Origin: Ohtaekwangia sp036786105
GTDB lineage: Bacteria > Bacteroidota > Bacteroidia > Cytophagales > Cyclobacteriaceae
NCBI RefSeq assembly: GCF_036786105.1
Contig: NZ_DAIQRQ010000018.1
Coordinates: forward strand, 1-64,000
Reading direction: 5' to 3'
DNA length: 64,000 nucleotides
Shown here piece after piece: positions 46,727 to 54,808 of the stretch (its first letter is position 1; every line of letters begins with the position of its first letter). The notes below the pieces were generated by a model. That model ran no database searches and was not told the origin of the DNA. It worked only from the letters and a program-made list of their open reading frames with translations. Made by a program: the position numbers and the translations under genes.

Positions 46727-48207
46727 GATTCAGTTTCTAAGGGCCATGTAAAAATAAATGTGGAGCCATTGCCTGGCGATGAAATCACCCGGATAGATAG
46801 ATTACGATCGTCCAGTATCTTTTTTACAATGGCGAGGCCTACACCGGTGCCCTCGGGCATATCACGCACTTCCAGCGTTTGGAAGATTACAAATATCTTT
46901 TTGTGATACTCCCTGGAGATGCCGGGGCCGTTGTCTTCTATATAAAATTCATAATGGCGTTCCGTCTTCCTGCCATACACACGTACCATACCATGTTCTT
47001 TATCATGGTACCTGAAAGCGTTTACCAGCAGGTTCATGAATATTTGCTGTAAAGGAAGTTTCTCCGTAAAGAGCACCGGTAAATCCGGCTCGATATATAG
47101 TTTCAATCCCGGGCGCTTGGGAAGATACTCGCGCACTTCTTCCAGCAGATTGTTGATGTTCACCTCTTCTTTGGGTTGTAACTCACGCCCCACGCGCGAA
47201 TAGGATAAAATACCGTTGAGCAAATTCTCAGCCCGCTGTACTCGTCCTTTAATTACATCGAGGTACTCAACTACCTTTGGAGGAAGTAAAGGCAGATGAT
47301 CTTCCTGTATCCAGGTTACTACATTATCGATGCCGCGCAGCGGTGCCTTCAGATCGTGCGAAACAATGTAAGCAAACTGATCGAGCTCCTGGTTCTTTCG
47401 CCGAAGCAATGAAATACTTTCAGACAACACGCGGGCCATGTTGTTGAGTGACCGGGCCAGGCTGCCAAGTTCATCTTTGCCTTGTGCCTGCATATATACT
47501 TCATAATTTCCCTGTGAAATGGTATCCGCCATGCGCACCATCTTTACAATACCAGACGAAATATGAGTCGCTATAAATATTGCTATACCCATGCCGGCAA
47601 TAAATGAAAATATAGTAAGACTGAAAGAGATGGTTTTAGTATTGCTCACCATTTGCGAAATGGAACGTTTCATGCCTTCGCGCACGGCATACTCGTGATT
47701 GGCAAACTCACGGAATTCTCGTTGCAGACTTTTGTTCACATCCTTCTCCATACCATTCACTAACTTGGCACGGTATAAAGCATTGAATGCTGCCATGCTG
47801 CTGTCTGACGCTGATGCATGCTTGCGCGCCTCGATCAGGGGACGCGCAAATTCATTCACCCAATAATTATTCAATTCGAGTATATCTTCCAAACGCTCTC
47901 TCTGTACAACGCTGTCGCGGATAAGAATGGAAAGCTCTTCCAGTATATCATCGTTCTCCAGCATAGAAGAGTCGTACGACTGCATGAAGAATGGCTCGTT
48001 GGTAAGCAGATAGCCGCGAAGACCGCTTACCATGTTCAGTATATTTCGCTGAAAGCGGTTGCTCTGCTTCACTATATTGGTAGAACGCGTAAGCAGCTCG
48101 TAATTCTCGTCAATTTTTTCCGATTGTTTGAAGTTAACATAGGTGGCCGCTGCAAAGAGCAACAGAATCATAAGAAACCCGAACAAGATTGCATACGATA
48201 TTTTCAT
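46723..48207 (-). CDS. CHASE3 sensor histidine kinase
   Basis: 494 residues. A membrane helix (about 5-25) precedes an extracytoplasmic CHASE3 domain (about 30-170; QRNILNMVSGLRGYLLTNEP). A second membrane helix (about 190-212), HAMP (about 215-270), HisKA (AYIVSHDLKAPLRGIDN, His about 291) and HATPase (ENLLNGILSYS, DNGPGI, GTGVGLAIV) follow. The kinase type often partners with Rcp1-like regulators, as here. It is divergent from the trehalose genes (309-bp spacer), which hints at a role in stress signalling but does not prove one. Confidence 0.94.
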   Translation of the reverse strand: MKISYAILFGFLMILLLFAAATYVNFKQSEKIDENYELLTRSTNIVKQSNRFQRNILNMVSGLRGYLLTNEPFFMQSYDSSMLENDDILEELSILIRDSVVQRERLEDILELNNYWVNEFARPLIEARKHASASDSSMAAFNALYRAKLVNGMEKDVNKSLQREFREFANHEYAVREGMKRSISQMVSNTKTISFSLTIFSFIAGMGIAIFIATHISSGIVKMVRMADTISQGNYEVYMQAQGKDELGSLARSLNNMARVLSESISLLRRKNQELDQFAYIVSHDLKAPLRGIDNVVTWIQEDHLPLLPPKVVEYLDVIKGRVQRAENLLNGILSYSRVGRELQPKEEVNINNLLEEVREYLPKRPGLKLYIEPDLPVLFTEKLPLQQIFMNLLVNAFRYHDKEHGMVRVYGRKTERHYEFYIEDNGPGISREYHKKIFVIFQTLEVRDMPEGTGVGLAIVKKILDDRNLSIRVISSPGNGSTFIFTWPLETES

Positions 48208-48516
48208 CTGTCAGAGGTTAGTAGATACATTACTGCAGCCTGTTGTACAATCTGGAACCTGGTGCGCTGCAAAAGAAAGGTCAAGTATAGTCAGGATGAA
48301 TGTATCAGACAAGTTATAATTTAAATGTATGCGTCCGTATGCCGATATTACATTATCGGTTTATATTCTCTTTGCATTAGTGTATCTTTATCATGATATT
48401 AAATTCCTGATATCGTCTGATCCCTCCTGCCTGGCATGATTTTCATAATCATGAAATAGTTCGTCTCTGCTATAGCGGAGCACCTATACCTTGATCGTTT
48501 ACATACTTTTTTACCA
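48208..48516. other. Divergent intergenic region, 309 bp
   Basis: Lies between the CHASE3 kinase (minus) and the trehalose fusion gene (plus). It contains the inverted repeat CATGATT-TTCAT-AATCATG (48435-48453), an operator candidate about 65 bp upstream of the trehalose gene. No ORF or RNA gene is supported. Confidence 0.5.
48435..48453. promoter_or_regulatory. Inverted repeat, possible operator
   Basis: Perfect 7-bp arms CATGATT and AATCATG around a 5-nt spacer, upstream of the trehalose gene. A binding protein is not identified. Confidence 0.3.
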
Positions 48517-50730
48517 ATGGAAAACTCTGACAGGAGCCTTATTCTCGTATCGAACCGTTTACCGTTTCAATTGCAGGAACAGGACAATGAAGTGTTACTA
48601 AAGCAAAGTGATGGTGGTCTGGTTACTGCCCTGAAAAGTTATTTTGATGCAGCTTCCAATCGAAGTGCTTTTCAACAGATCAAATGGTTTGGCGCTGCAG
48701 ACTTCCCGGAAAAACGCTGGAAGAAATTTAAAAAACAATCTACTTCTACCGGTGAGTTTGCAGTCGAACCGGTTTTCATTGAACCCAAGACCTATAATAA
48801 ATACTATAACGGCTTTTGCAACGCTACACTGTGGCCATTATTCCACTATTTTCCCTCATATGTGGTATATGATCAGGAGTTTTTTGCGAAATATGAGGAA
48901 GTAAATAATCAGTTTGCGGAAGAAGTACTCAAAACTGTAAAACCAGGAGATACCATCTGGATACACGATTATCAATTATTTCTGCTGCCGCAACTGATTC
49001 GTGATAAGATGCCGGATGTATCCATCGGATTCTTTTTACATATACCCTTTCCTTCGTATGAAATATTCCGGCTTCTGCATCGTCCGTGGAAAGAAAAAAT
49101 TATTCGCGGCTTGCTCGGAGCTGATCTCATTGGTTTTCATACACATGAATATGTACAACATTTTCTGAAGAGTGTGCGCATGGTGTTGGGATACGACCAT
49201 TCCTATCGCACCATCAGTCTTGAAGACCGCGTAGTGAAAGCTGATATGTTTCCGCTGGGTATCGACTACAAAAAATTCAATACAGCATCGCAGCAACCTG
49301 AAGTGCTTGCGCAGATGGAAGCAATCACCAAAAATTTTCCTGACAAAAAAATTATATTCTCGGTCGATCGGCTTGATTATACCAAAGGCGTAACACACCG
49401 GCTGTCGGGGTTTGAGCAATTACTGAAAGATCATCCGGAATGGATTGAGAAGGTTGTCTTCATCATGGTGGTAGTACCTTCGCGGCAAATCATCTCGCGA
49501 TATAATGAACGTAGAATTCTGATTGAAGAAAATGTCGGTCGTATCAACGGTAAATACTCTACGTTATCGTGGCAACCCGTAATATACCGGTATAATCAAC
49601 TCGGTTTTGAAGAGCTGTGCGCACTGTATCACGTAGCAGACGTTGCCCTTATTACACCACTGCGCGATGGTATGAACCTGGTAGCAAAAGAATATGTGGC
49701 GTGTTGTTCCGAGCAACAGGGAGTATTGATCTTAAGTGAACTGGCTGGTGCTGCCAATGAACTTGGTGAAGCCTTGCTGGTAAATCCGCTGGACACGATA
49801 GAAATGTCGCAGGCTATACAACAGGCGCTTATGATGCCGCCGGAAGAACAACGCCGAAAAATGCAGCTTATGCAGAAGCGTCTCATTGACTACGATGTAA
49901 ACAGTTGGGTAAATGATTTTATATACCAGTTGAGTGAAATCAAGCAACAACAGAAGCAGGAGCAGCGCAAGTATGTAACGCCTTCTATCCGCAGGGAAAT
50001 TATACAGTCATTTCACGAAGCGCATACACGCAACCTTCTGCTTGACTATGACGGCACGCTGGTAGCGTATGCGCGTCATCCGCGGGAAGCTGTACCTGAT
50101 AAAGACCTGCTTAAATTACTGGCTACATTAGGTACAGATCCTAAAACCAACCTCACCATTATCAGCGGTCGCGACTCGCATGTACTCGAAAACTGGTTTA
50201 AAGATATACCGGTAAATTTAGTGGCCGAGCATGGGGCGGTTATCAAGCGCATCGATCACACGTGGAGCCAGGAGAAAGAAATTGATCAAAGCTGGAAAAG
50301 TGTTATTCGCCCTACACTTGATATGTTTACCAAGCGTTGCCCCGGTTCCTTTGTAGAAGAAAAAATTCATACACTCGCCTGGCACTATCGTAATGTGGAA
50401 ACAGAATTAGGCTTCACGCGTTCACGTGAATTACTGGATACACTTTTCCATTTGGTGCGCAACGGGCAGCTTCAGGTGATCGATGGCAACAAAGTAATTG
50501 AAGTACGTCTGGCCGGTGTCGATAAAGGTGTGGCCGCACGCAAGCTGGTGGAAGAGAGTAATCCGGATTTTGTGCTGGCCATCGGCGATGATAAAACCGA
50601 TGAAGATATGTTCAGGATACTGGCCGACCGGGCCATCACTATCAAGGTTGGCCCGGGCCACTCGGTAGCACAATACTCGATCGCTTCACAGCGCGATGTT
50701 ATTCGGTTGCTTCATGAACTTGCATCTTAA
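48517..50730 (+). CDS. otsAB: Bifunctional trehalose-6-phosphate synthase / phosphatase
   Basis: 737 residues. OtsA-type GT20 domain (about 1-465; VSNRLPFQL, WIHDYQLFLLPQLIRDK, HIPFPSYEIFR, DRLDYTKGVTHRLSGFE, TPLRDGMNLVAKEYVA) joins UDP-glucose and glucose-6-phosphate. A fused OtsB-type HAD phosphatase (about 495-735; nucleophile motif Asp510-Tyr-Asp512-Gly-Thr, ISGRD, AIGDDKTDEDMF) makes trehalose. All key motifs are intact. The fusion is common in Bacteroidota. It is followed on the same strand by a GH15 enzyme, so the two likely control the trehalose pool together, for osmotic or desiccation stress. Confidence 0.95.
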   Translation: MENSDRSLILVSNRLPFQLQEQDNEVLLKQSDGGLVTALKSYFDAASNRSAFQQIKWFGAADFPEKRWKKFKKQSTSTGEFAVEPVFIEPKTYNKYYNGFCNATLWPLFHYFPSYVVYDQEFFAKYEEVNNQFAEEVLKTVKPGDTIWIHDYQLFLLPQLIRDKMPDVSIGFFLHIPFPSYEIFRLLHRPWKEKIIRGLLGADLIGFHTHEYVQHFLKSVRMVLGYDHSYRTISLEDRVVKADMFPLGIDYKKFNTASQQPEVLAQMEAITKNFPDKKIIFSVDRLDYTKGVTHRLSGFEQLLKDHPEWIEKVVFIMVVVPSRQIISRYNERRILIEENVGRINGKYSTLSWQPVIYRYNQLGFEELCALYHVADVALITPLRDGMNLVAKEYVACCSEQQGVLILSELAGAANELGEALLVNPLDTIEMSQAIQQALMMPPEEQRRKMQLMQKRLIDYDVNSWVNDFIYQLSEIKQQQKQEQRKYVTPSIRREIIQSFHEAHTRNLLLDYDGTLVAYARHPREAVPDKDLLKLLATLGTDPKTNLTIISGRDSHVLENWFKDIPVNLVAEHGAVIKRIDHTWSQEKEIDQSWKSVIRPTLDMFTKRCPGSFVEEKIHTLAWHYRNVETELGFTRSRELLDTLFHLVRNGQLQVIDGNKVIEVRLAGVDKGVAARKLVEESNPDFVLAIGDDKTDEDMFRILADRAITIKVGPGHSVAQYSIASQRDVIRLLHELAS

Positions 50731-50736
50731 TTTTCT

Positions 50737-50870
50737 CCCACAGAATCATAGAAATCACAGATAAATGCAGGTAATTTACTATGCCTATAACTGCATAATG
50801 CCTGAACCTTTTTTATATTCTTTCTGTGTATATCTGTTCCCGATAGCTATCGGGATGTGGGAAACCATTT
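50737..50870. repeat. Dispersed inverted repeat, copy C, with nested palindrome
   Basis: Left arm CCCACAGAATCATAGAAATC plus ACAGATAAATGCAG (50737-50770). The right arm is TTTCTGTGTATATCTGT (about 50821-50837) and TGTGGGAAACC (50856-50866). The right arm is split by the perfect 18-bp palindrome at 50838-50855, as if the palindrome had inserted in the repeat. Confidence 0.65.
50838..50855. repeat. Perfect 18-bp palindrome
   Basis: TCCCGATAGCTATCGGGA equals its own reverse complement. A degenerate copy is at 152-169. It lies 23 bp before the GH15 start. Confidence 0.75.
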
Positions 50871-50877
50871 ACAAACT

Positions 50878-52653
50878 ATGAGTGTACATCGCTATAACAT
50901 GGGTATAATCGGAAATTGCTCTTATCTCGGTTATATCGACATGGCTGCTAACATTCGCTGGCTTTGTCTGCCACGGTTCGACAGCTCATTTTTATTCGGT
51001 TCGCTGCTTGATTCCAAAAAGGGTGGCGAGTTTTCCGTAACTCCCGTGGGAGACTACACCAGTAGGCAATACTATATCGACAACACGAATGTATTGTGTA
51101 CGGAGTTTCAATGCACGGAAGGTAAATTCAGAGTGATTGACTGTGCTCCGCGCTTCTTTCAGTATGAACGTTTCTTCAAACCGCTCATGATTGTTCGCAA
51201 AATCGAACCACTTGACGGGAGTCCGGTGGTAAAAGTAGTCTGCAAGCCCATGGGGAACTACGGAACGCTGGTGCCGGAAGTAGCCATGGCGAGCAATCAC
51301 CTGCGCTATATGAATTTCGAAATGCAGACGCGGCTTACTACAGAACTTCCACTCTCCTATATTATGGAAGAGCAGCCGTTCGTACTCGACCAAACGCAAT
51401 ACCTGGTATTTACCTATGGCGAACCATTGGAAGCACCGCTCAAAGCTACCGTTGAGGATTTTATCAACAAGACAGTGCGCCACTGGCAAACCTGGGTGAA
51501 GAGCACCTATATACCGGAAATATACCAGGACCAGGTCATTCGCTCCGCACTTGTGCTCAAGCTGCATCAATACGAAGATACAGGAGGCATTATTGCTTCC
51601 GGCACAACCAGCTTACCGGAACATAACGGCAGCGCCCGCACGTGGGACTATCGTTACTGCTGGTTTCGTGATTCATACTATACCCTGAAAGCATTCAACG
51701 AAATGGGGCACTTCGATGAGCTGGAACGTTATTTCAACTATATACAAAATGTATTGATGCGCGATACCGGCCGGATGCAGCCGCTATATTCCATCACCGG
51801 CCAGAAAGAACTGGAAGAAAAACATATACCGCTGGAAGGATACCTGCAGAACCAGCCCGTGCGTATTGGCAACAAGGCATACCTGCAGATTCAAAACGAT
51901 GTATACGGACAGGTGCTGGTGGGGCTGCAACCTTTATTTACTGACAGGCGGCTCACCTATATCAAACGAAGTTCCTATAAACCACTGGTAAGTCGTTTGC
52001 TCGACTGGATTGAAAAAACGATGGAGGAACCGGACGCAGGCTTGTGGGAGTTTCGGAATATAAAACAGCTGCACACCTATACCTTGCTGTTTCACTGGGC
52101 AGGTTGCCAGGCTGCCTGCAAGATTGCAAATGCTATGACCGACAGCGACCTGGTGCAGCGTGCGCGCAAATTGGAAAAGGTGGCGTCTGACCTGTTAGAA
52201 AAATGTTATGACCCACAGCGGGAAGTATATACACAGGCTATGGGTGCGGAACATCTCGATGCCAGCACGCTGAAGCTCATCACCATGAATTATCTCGATC
52301 CGCGCTCAGAACGTGCTCACAAACATTTAAAAGCACTGGAAGATCTTCTCAAAACAGATCAGGGACTTTTCTACCGCTATGTGCACCAGGATGATTTCGG
52401 CAAACCTCAGGCAACATTCCTGGTGTGTGCCTTCTGGTATGTAGACGCACTGGCGTGTGTAGGCCGTGTGGATGATGCCGTTAAAACGCTGGATACTATA
52501 CTTACCTTCGCCAACCACCTGGGTATATTTAGTGAAGATGTAGGACTGGACGGCTCGCAGTGGGGTAACTATCCGCAAACGTATAGCCACGTGGGATTGA
52601 TCAACTCAGTGTTTCGCATTTCCAAAAAACTCGATTCGCCTTCGTTTAAATAA
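50878..52653 (+). CDS. Glycoside hydrolase family 15 protein (trehalase/glucoamylase-like)
   Basis: 591 residues from ATG 50878. An N-terminal beta-sandwich (about 1-210; IGNCSYLGYIDMAANIRWLC) is followed by an (alpha/alpha)6 barrel (about 225-590). Family signatures: SARTWDYRYCWFRDSYYTL, GLWEFRNIKQLHTYT (Glu, probable general acid) and a C-terminal FSEDVGLDGSQWGNYPQTYS (Glu, probable base). Bacterial proteins of this form include trehalases and glucoamylases. Position after the OtsA-OtsB fusion favours trehalase, but this is inference. There is no signal peptide, so it acts in the cytoplasm. A GTG 21 nt upstream is a weaker alternative start. Confidence 0.9.
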   Translation: MSVHRYNMGIIGNCSYLGYIDMAANIRWLCLPRFDSSFLFGSLLDSKKGGEFSVTPVGDYTSRQYYIDNTNVLCTEFQCTEGKFRVIDCAPRFFQYERFFKPLMIVRKIEPLDGSPVVKVVCKPMGNYGTLVPEVAMASNHLRYMNFEMQTRLTTELPLSYIMEEQPFVLDQTQYLVFTYGEPLEAPLKATVEDFINKTVRHWQTWVKSTYIPEIYQDQVIRSALVLKLHQYEDTGGIIASGTTSLPEHNGSARTWDYRYCWFRDSYYTLKAFNEMGHFDELERYFNYIQNVLMRDTGRMQPLYSITGQKELEEKHIPLEGYLQNQPVRIGNKAYLQIQNDVYGQVLVGLQPLFTDRRLTYIKRSSYKPLVSRLLDWIEKTMEEPDAGLWEFRNIKQLHTYTLLFHWAGCQAACKIANAMTDSDLVQRARKLEKVASDLLEKCYDPQREVYTQAMGAEHLDASTLKLITMNYLDPRSERAHKHLKALEDLLKTDQGLFYRYVHQDDFGKPQATFLVCAFWYVDALACVGRVDDAVKTLDTILTFANHLGIFSEDVGLDGSQWGNYPQTYSHVGLINSVFRISKKLDSPSFK

Positions 52654-52657
52654 AAAT

Positions 52658-52767
52658 TTTCCACAGAACTCACAGAAATTCACAGATAAATGCAGCAATT
52701 TCACAAGCTAATGAAAGTATAAAGTTGAATCTTTTCGGCATCCTTTCTGTGAAATTCTGTGAGAACC
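52658..52767. repeat. Dispersed inverted repeat, copy D
   Basis: Left arm TTTTCCACAGAACTCACAGA and onward (52658-52692) and right arm CTTTCTGTGAAATTCTGTGA plus GAACC (52743-52767) are mostly reverse complements. The left arm shares CACAGATAAATGCAG with copy C. Confidence 0.7.
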
Positions 52768-52780
52768 AAAATAATACAAA

Positions 52781-52990
52781 CCAATCCTTTTAAAATATAA
52801 ACCCTTCTATCCCGAAAATCCGTACATTTGAATTGNNNNNNNNNNNNNNNNNNNNNNNNNNNNNNNNNNNNNNNNNNNNNNNNNNNNNNNNNNNNNNNNN
52901 NNNNNNNNNNNNNNNNNNNNNNNNNNNNNNNNNNNCCAATCCTTTTAAAATATAAACCCTTCTATCCCGAAAATCCGTACATTTGAATTG
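52781..52990. other. Scaffold gap with duplicated 55-bp ends
   Basis: 100 Ns at 52836-52935. Sequence 52781-52835 equals 52936-52990, the same 55-bp length as at the SusC gap, so the gap is very probably an assembly artefact. Confidence 0.93.
52978..52985 (+). promoter_or_regulatory. TAnnTTTG -7 element of the metal-efflux operon
   Basis: TACATTTG lies only 10 nt before the ATG at 52996, so the transcript would be nearly leaderless. The same element appears before the gap at 52823-52830 because of the duplicated contig end. Confidence 0.45.
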
Positions 52991-52995
52991 TAAAT

Positions 52996-53403
52996 ATGAA
53001 AAGGCTCCGTCCCATAGCATCGGTTGTACTGGCTCTGCTGACTTTATTGTCAGCCAGCAGCTTTACCGTTGGTGTGCATTTGTGCCAGGGACGTGTGCAG
53101 CATGTGGCCCTTTTTACCAAAGCGGAAGGATGCGCCATGGAGAAACAACTCCCGCCCTGCCACCGCCATAAAGCAAGCTCCTGCTGTGAAGACGAGACCA
53201 TTGTGCACGAAGGCCAGGGATTTAAAGCTCCCCTTACCGATGTTGTAATTGCCCCCGCCACGGTTGTTGACCTTGAACTTCCCGTAGTATTGATCGCCGA
53301 AATTATACCGGCATCTCCACGGGCACAGAATACATATTATAATTACGATCCGCCCTTACGATCTGAAGACCTCACCGTTTCTTTCCGTACACTTCTTATC
53401 TGA
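52996..53403 (+). CDS. HYC_CC_PP-type small exported protein
   Basis: 135 residues. A signal peptide (about 1-27) is followed by cysteine/histidine motifs: VHLCQGRV, a CHRHK-SSCC cluster (about 51-60) and a YDPPL motif near the C-terminus. This order fits the HYC_CC_PP family of Bacteroidota, named for these motifs and of unknown biochemical role. As the first gene of a copper/silver-type efflux cluster (112 bp before CusA) it may bind metal in the periplasm. Cys and His pairs support metal binding, but this is inferred. Confidence 0.8.
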   Translation: MKRLRPIASVVLALLTLLSASSFTVGVHLCQGRVQHVALFTKAEGCAMEKQLPPCHRHKASSCCEDETIVHEGQGFKAPLTDVVIAPATVVDLELPVVLIAEIIPASPRAQNTYYNYDPPLRSEDLTVSFRTLLI

Positions 53404-53515
53404 TCTTTACTCTCTGAAGCTGCTATAGCTTCGCCTGTCCAGCATCCATAGCCATTCTTGCGGGCAGTATACTTTATTCATTTTACATTTTCCACATTTC
53501 TTCACGGGTTATACC

Positions 53516-54802
53516 ATGATTGAAAATTTAATTTCCTTGTCACTGCGGAACAGGTTCCTGGTCTTGCTGGTGGCAGCCACACTCTTCGCGTGGGGTATAT
53601 ATGCTGTACGCGAAAACAAGATCGATGCTATACCCGACCTGTCAGAGAACCAGGTCATCGTCTTCACCGAATGGATGGGGCGCAGTCCGCAGATTATGGA
53701 AGACCAGGTAACCTATCCGCTGGTTACCAACCTGCAGGGATTGCCGCAGGTAAAATATGTACGCGGCTCTTCTATGTTTGGTATGAGCTTCGTTTACGTC
53801 ATCTTCCAGGACAATACCGATATATACTGGGCGCGTGAACGCGTGCTCGAACGACTCAACTATGCCACGCGCCTGCTGCCCGAAGGAGTAACGCCAACGC
53901 TCGGCCCCGATGGCACCGGTGTAGGCCATATACTCTGGTATACCCTCGAAGCACCCGGCATGGACCTGGGCGAGCAACGTGCTATACAAGACTGGTATGT
54001 GAAGTTTGCTTTGCAAAATGTGCCCGGTGTAAGCGAGATCGCATCGTTTGGTGGTTTCCAGAAACAATACCAGGTAACCCTCAATCCCAATCGCCTTACT
54101 TATTATGGACTTTCTGTTCAGGAAGTAATTCAATCGATCCGCAGCAACAACAACGAAGCGGGCGGGCGCAAATTCGAGATGAGCGACATTGGCTATATCA
54201 TTAAAACAACGGGATACCTCAAGTCTGTTGATGAAGTTGAAAATATACCGGTAAAGACGGTGAACACTATACCTGTAAAGATACGCGATGTAGCCACGGT
54301 GCAAATGACCGGAGAAACACGCCTCGGTATATTTGACCAGGATGGCGAAGGTGAGGCAGTAGGCGGCATCGTGGTGATGCGCTATGGTGAAAATGCCGAT
54401 GAAGTGATCCGCGCCATCAAGGTAAAAATGGAAGATGTAGCGAAAGGGTTTCCGGAAGGTGTGAAGTTCAATATTGTATACGATCGCAGTACGCTCATTG
54501 AAGAATCGGTTTCCTCCATTAAGAAAACACTTATTGAAGAAATGATCGTGGTATCGCTCGTGGTAATACTTTTTCTGCTGCACTGGCGCAGCGCCATCAG
54601 TATCATTATCCAGATACCGATAACCCTTGCCACCAGTTTTATCCTGCTGAATGCATTCGGTATATCTTCCAACATCATGTCACTTACCGGCATTGCGCTG
54701 GCCATCGGTGTGATTGTGGACAACGGCATCATCATGTCAGAGAATGCCTATAAACATTTGTCGCATCGCTATCACGAACTAAATCCGGAGAACGAAAAGT
54801 AA
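53516..54802 (+). CDS. cusA: CusA/CzcA-type RND pump, N-terminal part (split gene)
   Basis: 428 residues covering the first half of a heavy-metal RND transporter. It contains TM1 (LVLLVAATLFAWGIYAVREN), the porter region (MGRSPQIMEDQVTYPLVTNL, SMFGMSFVYVIFQDNTDIYW) and TM2-TM4, ending in the proton-relay helix IALAIGVIVDNGIIMSENAY. The frame stops at TAA 54800-54802 in the cytoplasmic loop after TM4. The next ORF continues in the same frame two codons later. CusA is normally one chain of about 1040 residues; the two parts together give about that length. See findings. Confidence 0.9.
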   Translation: MIENLISLSLRNRFLVLLVAATLFAWGIYAVRENKIDAIPDLSENQVIVFTEWMGRSPQIMEDQVTYPLVTNLQGLPQVKYVRGSSMFGMSFVYVIFQDNTDIYWARERVLERLNYATRLLPEGVTPTLGPDGTGVGHILWYTLEAPGMDLGEQRAIQDWYVKFALQNVPGVSEIASFGGFQKQYQVTLNPNRLTYYGLSVQEVIQSIRSNNNEAGGRKFEMSDIGYIIKTTGYLKSVDEVENIPVKTVNTIPVKIRDVATVQMTGETRLGIFDQDGEGEAVGGIVVMRYGENADEVIRAIKVKMEDVAKGFPEGVKFNIVYDRSTLIEESVSSIKKTLIEEMIVVSLVVILFLLHWRSAISIIIQIPITLATSFILLNAFGISSNIMSLTGIALAIGVIVDNGIIMSENAYKHLSHRYHELNPENEK

Positions 54803-54808
54803 ATCATC

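Larger units (their letters stand above)
52654..52995. other. Intergenic region with repeat and scaffold gap
   Basis: Holds copy D of the dispersed repeat, a 100-N gap with duplicated 55-bp ends and a promoter for the metal-efflux operon. The real length is probably about 187 bp after collapsing the gap. Confidence 0.7.
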
